From the NCBI GenBank assembly GCA_037951105.1, contig JBAMJV010003340.1, positions 186,001-250,000 on the forward strand: a stretch of 64,000 bases of DNA, given 5' to 3'. The DNA is from Echinarachnius parma (Eukaryota; Echinodermata; Echinoidea; Clypeasteroida; Echinarachniidae). How positions within the stretch are numbered: position 1 is the stretch's first letter; the number at the start of each line of letters is the position of its first letter. Of this stretch, positions 12,350-22,313 are shown in pieces. A model generated the notes under the pieces. The model had not been told where the DNA came from, ran no database searches, and worked only from the letters and a program-made list of their open reading frames with translations. The translations under genes and the position numbers were made by a program.

Positions 12350-12690
12350 TATGCTCATTCAAGGATGTTTGGGTAATCTATATCATCCAGCAGACAATCC
12401 TTACATATCATCTTAATGTAGGGTGATTTATGGGTAATCTACAATCATCCAGTCATCCAAGCTTTGGATTTTAAAGATACATTTTTAAATTTCTCTTCTT
12501 TTTCTTAAAGAAATACTTTGATGCCTATTAAAAAGTAGTTTTTAAGGTTTTTTATTCATACGCAATCTACATTATATCATCCAGTAGACAATCCTTACAT
12601 ATCATCTTAATGTAGGGTGATTTATGAGTAATCTACAACTCATCCAGTCATTTAAACCTTGGATTTTAAAGACATTACTTTTCTATCTTT
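12350..12690 (+). repeat. Two-copy tandem repeat, 194 bp step
   Basis: ATCATCCAGCAGACAATCC followed by TTACATATCATCTTAATGTA and GGGTGATTTATG starts at 12382 and again at 12576, nearly identical over 50 bp. Confidence 0.85.
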
Positions 12691-12829
12691 TGAAGAAATA
12701 CTTTGATCCATAAGTGCCTATTAACATACATTAAATGGGCTTCACGAACGAATTATTAAACTAATGAGAGTGCTAACCCATTTTACTTTCCTTATCACTT
12801 TTTTAACCATTGACTCAGGTTAGGCAAAG

Positions 12830-12849
12830 CATGGACCCTAGGGTCCATG
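12830..12849. repeat. Perfect 20-bp palindrome
   Basis: CATGGACCCTAGGGTCCATG is its own reverse complement. No larger element is evident around it. Confidence 0.8.
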
Positions 12850-12984
12850 GGCAAAGTAAGCCGAAATGTCTTTAGAACACTACTCAGGAAATCCAATCCT
12901 ATGCTATCAAAAATCTACTGCCAAACTTGATTTAAAGGTCTATATAGTATTGACATAATCATATTTGTTTTCAGATTCAACCAT

Positions 12985-13260
12985 GTATTAAACTGATAGT
13001 GCACATAATTTGTCCTTTGTCTTATCACCCATTGCCTGATCCTTTAAAGCAGAGAGGCATGTTTGTCTGAAACAATTTAAGAAATTAAATAGTTTATCAG
13101 AGAAACAAGTAGCTTTAAAAGCTATAAAAGCTTTACCATATTCTGCATAATCACAGTTATAGATTGTTTAAGCTTATGACATGATACTATTTGTCCTTTT
13201 TCTTATCGCTTGAACTTCTTGGAAGCACAGTAGGCCTATATTTTTTTTACACTTCATGTT
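12985..13260 (+). repeat. Degenerate two-copy repeat, about 183 bp step
   Basis: ATTTGTCCTTTGTCTTATC near 13009 recurs as ATTTGTCCTTTTTCTTATC near 13190, with related flanks (TGATAGTGCACATAAT / TGACATGATACTAT). Confidence 0.5.
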
Positions 13261-13900
13261 ATCATAAAATGTTTGGCCATCACAAATGTGGGGAAATTCA
13301 TTCAGAAGCTTTATCACAGTTTAGGTTATTAGAATAAAGGTTATGAATATGAGAATCATAAAGAGATGAATTATTTGAAAGCTCAACTAAATTTTAGGTT
13401 ATCACAGTTTTAGATTATCAAATATGTTTACTAAGAATGAGTTCAGATCCGTTCTTAATTTAAATTCATACATTATCTTTAAAATATGAATTCTCCTGGA
13501 ACACTGGAATAAAAAGCTCTTTTGTAGTACTGTTGTTGTTGTTTTGTGTTTATTGGCGTTCTTCATTCATTTTGAATATCTACGCCAATCTATTTTTTTC
13601 CTCTTCTTTTCTCTTTTTTTTTGTCCAACTCAAATTATATGCTCCTTTTTAAATATATACATTATGTATCTTTCTATATACACATTTCTTTCTATATACA
13701 CAATTTAAAAAAATTAACAAAATTAATTTATTGAGAATATAATTATGGGGGATCGATCTCTTATCCTTGCCCGCTTTCTAGGTATCTTCTGGCCAACCCG
13801 GCTCCGTGCATCGAGCAGACTTCTCAGCTAGTACTAGGTATACTAGCCTAGGTATTGAAAATTGAAACAATGACCTTGTAATCAGACCTAATCAAGACCA
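13261..13900. other. No recognised gene
   Basis: AT-rich, with T-rich tracts near 13590-13625. Nothing coding is recognised. Confidence 0.4.
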
Positions 13901-13907
13901 GGATCCC

Positions 13908-14046
13908 TGTTGCAGAAAGAGATACAATCAATAGTATTAGTCAGAATACTGGCGCATTTCAACCAATCCCATTTGCGCATTTAGTCACATGATCAGACTT
14001 TAATCAATTGTAACTCTACAATAGATTGCATCTTTTCCTGCAACAT
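13908..14046. mobile_element. Short palindromic element 'TGTTGCAGAAAGAG'
   Basis: The left end TGTTGCAGAAAGAGATACAA pairs with the right end TTGCATCTTTTCCTGCAACA with three mismatches. About 139 bp, no coding capacity. The inside carries GCGCATTT-type repeats near 13951-13982. Confidence 0.6.
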
Positions 14047-14197
14047 GACCCTTATCTGTGCCCTCTACACATCTGCAGTATATATAGCAAGGGGATATCC
14101 CCCATCCCACAAACAAAATTAAAAAGAGAAAACTTGAATAGTGTATGGTTCGTTCGTTCGTGTCTCCTTAATTAGATCAAGATAAAAGATACAGTTC

Positions 14198-14359
14198 CTA
14201 AATAAAGTTTTTCCATCTCTCGATGGCTGCGATGGCCGTCTCATTAACGAGGGACAGGTCGTCATCCGTGCAAGCCGTCCCGCCACACTGTAGGATGTGG
14301 TCCATCGTCTGATTCTCTCCGCATTCGCATTTAGTGTCTCCTTCAGTGTATGGTAAAAA
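14198..14359 (-). pseudogene. LINE reverse transcriptase C-terminal fragment
   Basis: The minus strand reads FLPYTEGDTK followed by CECGENQTMDHILQC and, after a short gap, CTDDDLSLVNETAIAAIERW, ending at a stop at 14198-14200. The pattern C-x-C-x7-H-x3-C with 'QTMDH' is the cysteine/histidine motif found near the C terminus of many non-LTR retrotransposon ORF2 proteins. The 'AIAAIERWKNFI' end also fits those proteins. The frame is closed upstream by TAG just before 14359, so this is a short broken remnant without a catalytic domain. The overlapping 89-codon frame (14119-14388) is a shadow in another frame. Confidence 0.7.
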
Positions 14360-14399
14360 CTACTAGATGCTCTGCTTAGAATTTCCAATCTATAAGCTT

Positions 14400-15065
14400 A
14401 TGGATGTTAGTCACTGATCAGTGGCTCTGATGCTTCCCATTCCTGCGTTCCGGACCTGGACCTGGACCTGGACCTGGGTTACCACTCTTTAAATATGATT
14501 CTGAACCATGATATGAATTTGACTCAATTAAATGCATTTGGGTGACGGAGACTTGAGTTTTACTGAAACAGTTTGGCGCAACAGTGGCAGAGAGGACTAA
14601 AATTTAAGGGGAAATTAATTATGTGATACGTAATTTTTTTGGAAGTACCCGTTGATGGACCGTCCGAGTCAGATCTGAACCATCAGGGTAGTCACCAAAA
14701 ATCAGTGACTTAAATTTAAGGAACCCAGTGAAACTTTGTTTTGAATTGCGTATGGATAGGATGCCTGCCTGACCTAGCGGTTAGTCACCGACTTAAGGCT
14801 CTGATGCTTCCGAATTGCAACTTTCCGGTCCTGATTCCCTCCCCACGTAAATCTGCTTCCAACTCTTCTAAAATGTAAATTTCATATATGGGTAGACATT
14901 TTTCAAATTTAAGTAACTCTGTGGTCAATACTTTGTTTTGAATTGCCCATGAATACGTTTCCCTCCTGACCTAGCGGTTAGTCACCGACTATCGGCTCAG
15001 ATGCTTACCCCTTTCTCAGTTCCGGTCCTGCTTTCCCTAGCTCTCCCTACGTACATCTGCTTCCG
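14400..15065 (+). repeat. Three tandem units with tRNA-like promoter words
   Basis: GGTTAGTCACCGACT followed by GGCTC(T/A)GATGCTT and TTCCGGTCCTGATTCCC occurs near 14410 (divergent), 14778 and 14971; the last two are about 192 bp apart. CTAGCGGTTAGTCACCG and GGTCCTGATTCCC sit about 45 bp apart and resemble degenerate pol III A and B boxes of a tRNA-derived SINE. That reading is inference. A (GACCTG)4 run lies at about 14453-14476. Confidence 0.6.
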
Positions 15066-15542
15066 ATTCTTGATTTGATTATTTGCACGGTCAAATAAGA
15101 ATGACTTTCCACTCCCTTCCTGCCAAATCCCCACTGATTACGGTCAAAGTCAACGCGATTCATGAAAACAAATTTCCCCTGATTATTTGTTATCCTTGAT
15201 TCTCTTTGCATATAGTCGCATGGTCAAAAGAGAATTACTACCCTTATTATACTTCTACCCCAATCCAAAAAAAATCACATCAGTTGTCAGTTTTCCATGA
15301 AATTCATTAAAAAAAAGTTTCCCTCAATTCCCCCAAGTTTCCATAGACATGATTTTCGAAATGAAGGGAAAAATCTGTTCATATATTTGTATTAAATAAC
15401 ACAAACAAATCCCCAATCCATATTACCAGGGGAATGTCTGCTGGCTTTATGAAATATGATAAAAATTCCTTAATCATTCCAACATGTAATTTATTCAGTT
15501 TGCATGGTCAAATAAAAATTATTGTCTTCTACTCCTTTCCTC

Positions 15543-15797
15543 CTAAAGGGATCTAGTAACTCTGTTGATAAAGTGATATTCATTAACTCATTGCACTCAC
15601 TTTGTACACGGTTTTCGTGGTCCAGTGGATAATTTAACATCTGAACACTTCAATCGTAAATATCTTTTTAACGAAAGGAAAATTTGAAAAACTGAAACAT
15701 GTTTTTATTGTTAATACAAACACAACAAGGTATGAGGGAACTGCTAGAATTCTAATTGGATTTTGAGAATTTGGACAATGTTACTAAGTCCCTTTAA
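15543..15797 (+). mobile_element. TTAA-type MITE family T, copy B (internally deleted)
   Basis: It starts AAGGGATCTAGTAACTCTGT and ends TTACTAAGTCCCTTTAA. At 255 bp it is shorter than its relatives (316-412 bp) because the left-centre block with ACATGTGCAAAAAGTGATGA is missing. The left TTAA has decayed to CTAA. It interrupts a unit of the surrounding array. Confidence 0.85.
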
Positions 15798-16160
15798 ATC
15801 CTGCAGCAAGATTCCATGCATTTCGGTTCATTCCATGCATGGAAACAACATTTCCGTATGATGTCTCAAAGTATCCCCCAGACACTTTTCTTTGTAATTC
15901 TGAGACTAAAATTCATCATCGTCAAATACCTTACGGTTTCATGCTGTCTGAACATGAATAATATGTACAACAGAATGTCCAGACACGTCCGATATGCAAT
16001 TCAAATCGGAATGGCTTTCTACTCCTCCCTTCCCCATAAAACCCCAAGCAAGATTACATGCATTTCATCCATGACATTTTCTACATGTATAATTCTGAGA
16101 CTTAAAATCATCATCACCATACACCTTGTGGCATCATACCGTCTGAACACGAATAATATA

Positions 16161-16413
16161 TGTGACCGGCTATAGCAAAACCTGGCACTTGTCAGTAAAA
16201 TTTAAAATGTTGATGTTAATACCATTAGAAAGGCCTCATCACAAGCTTTCATTTGATGCTTTGTTCTAACTAATTGGTCAATAATTAGCAAAGATATGAT
16301 TGTTTCAATTTTACAATCATAAGTCTTTTACATACATTGTGTGAACTTAAAATGCCCATTTCTTCAAAACATGAATTACCGACAAGTGCCGGGTTTTGCT
16401 ATAGCCGGTCACA
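16161..16413. mobile_element. Palindromic MITE 'TGTGACCGGCTATAGC', 253 bp
   Basis: Inverted repeats of 33 bp with one mismatch: left starts TGTGACCGGCTATAGCAAAA, right ends TTTTGCTATAGCCGGTCACA. It is inserted in a unit of the 15-18 kb array. The TGTGACC terminus is shared with the larger TA-type elements at 37.9 and 39.5 kb. No coding capacity. Confidence 0.9.
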
Positions 16414-16858
16414 AATATCATCATCGCCAAATACCTTACGGTTTCATGCTGTCTGAACATGAGTAATATACAACAGAATGTCCAGATACGTCTGATATAT
16501 GCAATTCAAATTGCATGGTCAAATAGGAATGACTGTCTTTACTCCCTTCCTCATAAAACCCCAAACAAGATTCCTTGCATTTCATCCATGGAAATAACAT
16601 TTCCTGAAATGTCCAAAGGTTTCTGCCAGACATTTTTCTACATAATTCTGAGACTTAAAATCATCATCACCATACACCTTGTGGAATCATACCGTCTGAA
16701 CACGAATAATACATGTATATAACACAACGTCCAGACATTTCTGATATCAGATTTAAATTGCATGGTCCAATAAGAAAGCTTTTCACCTAAATCTACTCCC
16801 TTCCTCAAAAATCCCACTTGGATCTCATAATAAGAAAGTTTCCCATTTTTCCTATGTC

Positions 16859-16880
16859 CCCCCCCCCCCCCCCCCCCCCC
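16859..16880 (+). repeat. Poly-C homopolymer, about 22 bp
   Basis: An uninterrupted C run inside the array. Similar long C or G runs recur in more than 20 places in the window. Confidence 0.9.
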
Positions 16881-17295
16881 TCCCCCAAGACAAATTATCA
16901 TAATTCTAAGACTAAAAATCATCATCACCAAATTCCTCATGGATTCATGCTGTCTGAACATGAGAAATATCCAGCACAATGTCTAGACCATTATAAAGAT
17001 ACCCGATACCATTTGCATGGTCAAATAACAATGACTTTCTGAACTCCCTACCTCATAAATTCCCCCAAGTTCCCATGTTTGTATGCATACTGTATGGAAA
17101 CAACATTTCCTGGTTCGTCAAAAAGCATCCCAAGACATTTTAAAATAAGTTCAAGGTGTACTTCATCCATCTTTTTTTGTTTTAGAAAACTCAAAATGAC
17201 TGTCAGCCAGTCATCTGGAGGATTCACGCCATCTGAACATGAGTTATATTATACAACACAATGTCCAGACACTTGCAGTATATATGCGATTCATA

Positions 17296-17460
17296 GAAAC
17301 AAAACTAAATCTGAACTGTTCAACTGGACTTACTATTTTGGGAGTAGTACAGTTTCACAACCTATCCAGGTTGCTTCTTCAGCTAAACTGGCTTGGGTAG
17401 AAACCATGTACTAGTACTCCCAAAATAGTAAGTCCAGTTGAACAGATTTAGTTTTGTTTC
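17296..17460 (-). mobile_element. Foldback element with hammerhead-like loop, 165 bp
   Basis: Arms of about 50 bp start GAAACAAAACTAAATCTG at 17296 and end CAGATTTAGTTTTGTTTC at 17460, differing by a small insertion. The loop, read on the minus strand, contains CTGAAGA (17382 to 17376), a hairpin GCAACC-TGGATA-GGTTGT, then GAAAC and TGTACTA (56 to 45 of 173xx). This matches the CUGANGA...GAAAC core of a hammerhead ribozyme with a GUA cleavage triplet, a 3-bp stem I and a very short stem III. An extra A sits between CTGAAGA and the hairpin, so activity is uncertain. Penelope-like retroelements are known to carry hammerheads with short stem III. Confidence 0.6.
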
Positions 17461-17920
17461 CTGGATGAATCAAAATCTTCGCTATCATATATATATGCGA
17501 TTCAATTTGCATGGTCAAATAAGAATGACTTTCTTTACTTTCTTCCTCCAAAATCTCCCAAGAAGTTTCCTTTTTTTCATGCATGGTAACAACATTCCCT
17601 GATTTGTCCAAGAGCTTCCCTATACAATTGTTCTACATTTAAGCAGAACATTATCAATGTTTTTTTTCTTCAAAACTAAAACTTACAATGAGCAAGCTAT
17701 CTATAGTGGATTCATGCTGTCTGGTCATGAGAAATTACATGTATATATATATAGCACTACGTCTAGAGACATCGATATGCAATTCAAATAGCACAGTCAA
17801 ATAGGAATTACTTTCAAAACAACATTTCCCCCTTTTTTTTTTCTTTTTTTTTTTTTACTGATGATTCCCAAACAACCTTGTAGGTACATTGTACAGGCTG
17901 TCTGAAGGTGAGCAAAAATG

Positions 17921-18251
17921 CGCTCGCTTTCCAAGCGAGAGTTCAAACCCGGAGTATGCCCAACGCGTTTGTCCTCAGCAAGAAAATTAGTCCACATTGC
18001 TGCTCTCTACCCAGGTGTATAAATGGGGACCTGGTAGGAGGTGAAAGCCTTTATGTGAACGATCTTCTCAATGCCCATAATCCGCTTGGAAGGAATTATG
18101 CTCCCCAGGGAGAAGAGATGGTGCACACAAAGTGAGCTGGTTTGCATTGTATCCTGTGACCGGGGTAATAATATCATTGTAAAGCGCTTAGAGATGATTA
18201 TCAATCATAATAGCTGCTATATAAATCAAGTATTTGTATTATTATTATTAT
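17921..18251 (+). mobile_element. tRNA-derived SINE, 5' truncated, (TTA)n tail
   Basis: It contains a B-box-like GAGTTCAAACCCGG, a body (CCACATTGCTGCTCTCTACC ... TGTATAAATGGGGACCTGG ... GACCGGGGTAATAATATC) and the 3' end AAAGCGCTTAGAGATG ... GCTATATAAATCAAG with a TTATTA tail. I recognise this layout from sea-urchin SINEs. No clear A box is seen, so the 5' end is probably missing. The duplicate at 18.9 kb reads straight through the insertion point, giving an internal empty site. Confidence 0.8.
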
Positions 18252-18388
18252 TATGGCGCATAGTGCCAGTTTTCTTTCACATCGTACTACCTATTTATTT
18301 TTGAAAATCCATGAAGTAAATACTTTTAAAAGATGTACTTTGAAATATTCTACAAACTTTATGCATTACATCAAACTACATGTTATCG

Positions 18389-18468
18389 ACCTGCATACCT
18401 TACTAGATTTTGTAATCCCCAATAGAGTCAATACAGGACCCACCAGGTTCCTGTAGGCAATTTGTTAA
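18389..18468 (+). mobile_element. TTAA micro-element R, copy in duplication 1
   Basis: TTACTAGATTTTGTAATCCC, CAATAGAGTCAATACAGGAC, CCACCAGGTTCCTGTAGGCA and ATTTGTTAA follow in order. This is the same 80-bp arrangement as at 19025, 21500-21743 and 63105. The left TTAACC end is degenerate. Confidence 0.65.
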
Positions 18469-18790
18469 TATCTACAAAGATAAGGATTGAAAGGGGAGAT
18501 TTTGCAAAAAAGGAAACACAAATTTAAAATTGTTTCTGCCTTCAGTCATATGATGCATACATCATTATTTCTTTCTCTATTTGAAAATTTGAAGAAGAAA
18601 AAAGGAATGTGCTTCGAAAATAGCTACCAGAATGTTCTTCTTTTGCCCGGTTATGGACAAAAGGAGAGTTATAGAGTGAGAAATCGATGGAGGAAAAGTC
18701 GTCCAATTAAATTCTTTCCTCCATTGTGTGTGGACGCACATCCTTAAATCCTAAATCAAGGTCAGATACCATTTCTAAGAGCACCTTCAG

Positions 18791-19407
18791 ACTTTCATAA
18801 CAACATTTCCCCTTATTTTTTTTTTTTTTACTGATCATGATTCCCAAATAACCTAGTAGGTATATTGTACATGTTGTCTGAAGGTGAGCAAAAATGTATG
18901 GGGCATATATAGTGCCAGTTCTCTTTCACATCATACTACTACCAATTTTTGTAAATCCATGAAGCAAATACTTGAAAAAGATGTACTTTGAAATTTTCGC
19001 CAAACTCTAAACTACAGGTTATCAACCTGTACCTTACTAGATTTTGTAATCCCCAATAGAGTCAATACAGGACCCACCAGGTTCCGTAGGCACTGGGTCA
19101 ATATCTTACAAAGATAAGGATTGAAAGGGAGATTTTGCAAAAAGGAAACACAAATTTAAAATTTGCTTCAGTCATATGATGCATACATCATTATTTCTCT
19201 CTCTATTTGAAAATTTGAAGAAGAAGAAAAAAGGAATGTGCTTCGAAAATAGCTACCAGAATGTTCTTGGACAAAAGGAGAGTTATAGAGTGAGAAATCG
19301 ATGGAGGAAAAGTCGCCCAATTAAATCATTTCCCCCATTGTGTGTGCATTGGACGCACATCCTTAAATCTTAAATCAAGGTCAGATACCGTTTCTTACAG
19401 CGCAGTC
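18791..19407 (+). repeat. Segmental duplication, copy 2 (empty SINE site)
   Basis: Same order as 17811-18790 but without the SINE: GGTGAGCAAAAATG continues directly into TATGGGGCATATATAGTGCC. Small indels shorten its 65-codon frame (19176-19373) relative to copy 1, in different places, which argues against a conserved protein. Confidence 0.85.
19025..19105 (+). mobile_element. TTAA micro-element R, copy in duplication 2
   Basis: Paralogue of the copy at 18389, carried along in the segmental duplication: ACCTTACTAGATTTTGTAAT ... CCACCAGGTTCCGTAGG. Confidence 0.6.
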
Positions 19408-19422
19408 AAGAAACTTAACGGC

Positions 19423-19548
19423 TTAACCCATTGCCTGCGGGAACCTGGTAGGTCCTGTATTTACTGTATGGCGGTTACAAAATCTTGTAGGGACCCTGGG
19501 TGGGCCCTAAATTAACTCTTTGGGGATTACATAATCTAGTAGGGAACA
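19423..19548 (-). mobile_element. TTAA micro-element R, one full and one partial copy
   Basis: It begins TTAACCCATTGCCTGCGGGA and ACCTGGTAGGTCCTGTATT, the reverse of the 21.7 kb copies. A second partial copy follows with TTAACTCTTTGGGGATTACA and TAATCTAGTAGGGAACAG. Confidence 0.65.
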
Positions 19549-20325
19549 GATTTGGAAAGCATGCATACCCAAAACTTTTTCTTCGTTCTTAAATTTGAGA
19601 ACATTCCTGAAAAATCCATCTATTTTTAATCTGGTCAGGATATGTCACATCAGCAACAATCAGAACATTTTCTATTTTTGGAACAAAAAAACAATGTTTG
19701 AACCGTAATAATGTGACAAACATTTCTGGTAAATTCACACACAAAAATGAATGATCCTACTGGTACTTCCCTTATCTAGATATAAAATTATTTTTAACCA
19801 AAAAGTAATGATTAACCTAAGATTTAACTTTCATTCCTCTTATAAACCATCATCGTATGAACCGAATGTTCTCGGTTCAGCTTCCGTTTATAAATCTAAA
19901 TATAGAGCATCATATGATGCACGCAAAATAATTTTAAAAACAAGACATTGTCCATCTTTTGAAGACTAAAATTCAAGCGTTGCAAGACTATTGTCTTATA
20001 TCAACAAAAATACCATTAAAGAGCTAGTCTGAGAAGATTAGGACTAGAACATATATTTTTGTGAAAGGATATTGATTTTTAGAGCTCAGATAATAAACGG
20101 TCGCTGTGACCGTTCAATTAGTCTAGCATCTGCAGACCATTATATTTCATGTCTGTACTTGATGTTCAATAGACAAATTATATTACACTATTTTGGTAAA
20201 AGCAAAATCAAAGTGATGCAATCAGATTTGTGATATTACATGTTGATTTTCTTTTAACTTGGTATAAGGACAAACAATAATCCATGACACATAGATTCAG
20301 AATAGAAAGGAAATGAGCCTGAGAG
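19549..20325. other. No recognised feature
   Basis: AT-rich. A 72-codon frame at 19751-19969 has no recognisable motif. Confidence 0.4.
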
Positions 20326-20328
20326 TAA

Positions 20329-20788
20329 AACCCCTTCTTAATTGGGAAAAATAAACCCCACCTCGATGTTACCCGAGCGACTTGTGGATAAGAAACAGTC
20401 TAGGGGGTCAGGTCGTAAAACATGTGGCGAGCCTTCGGACCCATTCTTAATCTAGCATCCGTAAAATCCTCACTCGGGTAGGTTACCATAACGACCACAC
20501 CTCCCATATCACGCGAACAGCTGGGGGTGTTCACAGCCATGACGTCTTCTACCCGGGTAACGTTCCGCACGCGTCTTAATAGACGGTTTATCAGGATGTC
20601 ATCCGGATGTCGTCAGGACATTACCGCGCTATCACCCTGACCCGACTAGGGTGAATCTCACCCCAATGTCGTCCGGATGTCGTCCTGATGTTGTCCCGAT
20701 TGGAGCTTCTTAATAGAAACGGTGTAGGATCTCATCCGGACAACATCAGGACGTCACCGCGACTATTTTGTTTGATTAAGAAGGGGTT
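20329..20788 (+). mobile_element. PIF/Harbinger-type MITE, copy H1, 460 bp
   Basis: Ends are AACCCCTTCTTAATT and (slightly diverged) GATTAAGAAGGGGTT, with TAA duplicated on both sides (20326-20328, 20789-20791). A 3-bp TWA duplication is the hallmark of PIF/Harbinger. The interior is CpG-rich with nested inverted words (ATCCGGATGTCGTC / GACAACATCAGGACG, GTCTTAATAGACGG). No transposase frame. A close second copy is at 52090-52581. Confidence 0.85.
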
Positions 20789-21499
20789 TAAGACTACAAA
20801 GTGATTGTTTTTTTACTTGCATCATTTGAATTCTGTAAAATTGTGAATTTAACAATTTCACCAACTTGATGTATCCTTGTGGTTTATGACATGTTTGAAA
20901 ACTGATCTTGAACAAACCTGCAAAAGAATGACACTCTCTTTAAAAAACAAATATATATATATAGCTTTTATCATTTTAAAATCACCAATATATGACCTGA
21001 AAGTTCCGGACTCAATTTCCTTTGATCTAAATATAGGTATTCACTCTTGCACGTATACGTAAGACCCATATAGGAATTGTCAAGTATCAGTGCAAAATGC
21101 CTGCTCATAGTTAGCAATATTCCTCTATTTCTTAACCCACTACCTCCTATATTTTGAAACCCCATAGAGAATTTACATGTAGTACACCAGATCAAATAGG
21201 CGATGGATTAAAGATACTCTTATCTGTATTGATTGTTGTAAAAAATGATGCAAAACCATGTGATATCTTTGATCTAGAATCTCTAACTAAGATCTGATCA
21301 TAGTATGCATCACTTCTATCCCCGGTTCCATCGAGTTATCCAATTTCCTAAAATCGATAACTAAATTAAGATGTTAAACTAAATGTAGGATGAATTATAT
21401 TGAACACAAACATAGTGTAAAAATAACTACCATAGCTCCCAAGATGAAAAAAATAAATAAACCATTGTATAAATAGTAAGCAGGAGAAAAGGAGGCTTA
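20789..21499. other. No recognised gene
   Basis: AT-rich. Small frames on both strands lack motifs, and an (AT)n tract lies near 20950-20962. Confidence 0.4.
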
Positions 21500-21743
21500 T
21501 AAACCTGTTCCCTAATAGATTTTTGTAATTCCCATAACTAGAGTTAAAGCAAGACCTACCAGTTTCCATCTAGGCAATGGTTTAACCTGTCCCCTACTAG
21601 ATTTTGTAATTCCCATATAGAGTTAACGCAAAACCTACCAGTTTCCATAGGCAATGGTTCAATTTAAGCTGTTCCCTACTAGATTTTAAAAGTCCCATAA
21701 GGTTAACGCATGGGCTACCAGGTTCCTGTAGGCAATGGGTTAA
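21500..21743 (+). mobile_element. Three abutting TTAA micro-elements R
   Basis: Three copies follow head to tail: 21500-21585, 21582-21664 and about 21661-21743. Each reads AACCTGTTCCCTACTAGATT, TTGTAATTCCCATA.AGAGTT, ACCTACCAGTTTCC and GGCAATGGTTTAA. The first and second share one TTTAA, as expected if one inserted into the terminal TTAA of the other. About 80 bp each, with weak inverted ends TTAACCYGTT / CAATGGGTTAA. Confidence 0.75.
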
Positions 21744-22313
21744 TATTTTCTTGAACAAAGAGAATCAATTTCATGAGAAAAACGGGGGCAGAGTCCTCCA
21801 GTTCACTCACATCCAGAGACAAAAAACGAGATGCGGTCCGGTACGAGATGTGAGGAGATGATGGGGGATCGGAGAAATTATGAAACTTGAGGATGGTTAC
21901 TGGGGTGTATATATAGCAGTGTGAGGCTCTCAGTCCTTATACATTCACCCGTGAGGCATCAATTGTAATATAATAGGGGCATGCTAATCAGTCCTACTTT
22001 TATAGATGCTATTGTGTGCAAATTTTCTATGAAAATATAAATTATTGATGTACATTTTTTTTTCTTCTAAGTGTTTTGAATGATAAAATGAGACAGTAGT
22101 CACAGTACACTGGTTGTTTTGTTAGGAGGTTTATCACAAAAAACAATGATCAATTTATGTGTAAAGGAGCAAAGACGTTTAGAATCTTGTACCCAACAAC
22201 GGGGGAGAAATGATGACACTTGAGGATGGTTATGGGACTGCGGTGCGAGGATCTCAGCCTGGATTTACTCTATATTCCCCTGTGAGGCATCAATTGTAAT
22301 ATAATCGTGGTGC

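Larger units (their letters stand above)
15075..17900 (+). repeat. Tandem array 'GCATGGTCAAATAAGAATGA', unit about 240-290 bp
   Basis: The landmark TTGCATGGTCAAATAAGAAT followed by CTCCCTTCCTCATAAAACCCC recurs near 15085, 15210, 15504, 16000, 16510, 16750, 17015, 17508 and 17775. Each unit also has CATGGAAACAACATTTCC, CCAGACATTTT, TGAGACTTAAAATCATCATC and CGTCTGAACACGAATAATA. Spacing is regular once three insertions are removed (15543-15797, 16161-16413, 17296-17460). Apparent proteins at 15816-16175 and 16459-16722 repeat the unit and are not real genes. Confidence 0.85.
17811..18790 (+). repeat. Segmental duplication, copy 1 (contains SINE)
   Basis: This segment runs from AACAACATTTCCCCC through GTCTGAAGGTGAGCAAAAATG, a SINE, then TAGTGCCAGTTTTCTTTCAC to CAAGGTCAGATACC. 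Apart from the SINE it is repeated in the same orientation at 18791-19407. The 86-codon frame at 18487-18747 lies in the duplicated part and has no recognised domain. Confidence 0.85.

Noticed and set aside
15816..16175. 119-codon plus-strand frame
   Set aside because: It spans array units and ends inside the palindromic MITE at 16161.
18487..19373. Two related frames ('MMHTSLFLSLFENLKKKKGMCFENSYQ'-type start, split here)
   Set aside because: They are carried by the segmental duplication; indels between copies disrupt the frame and no domain is recognised.
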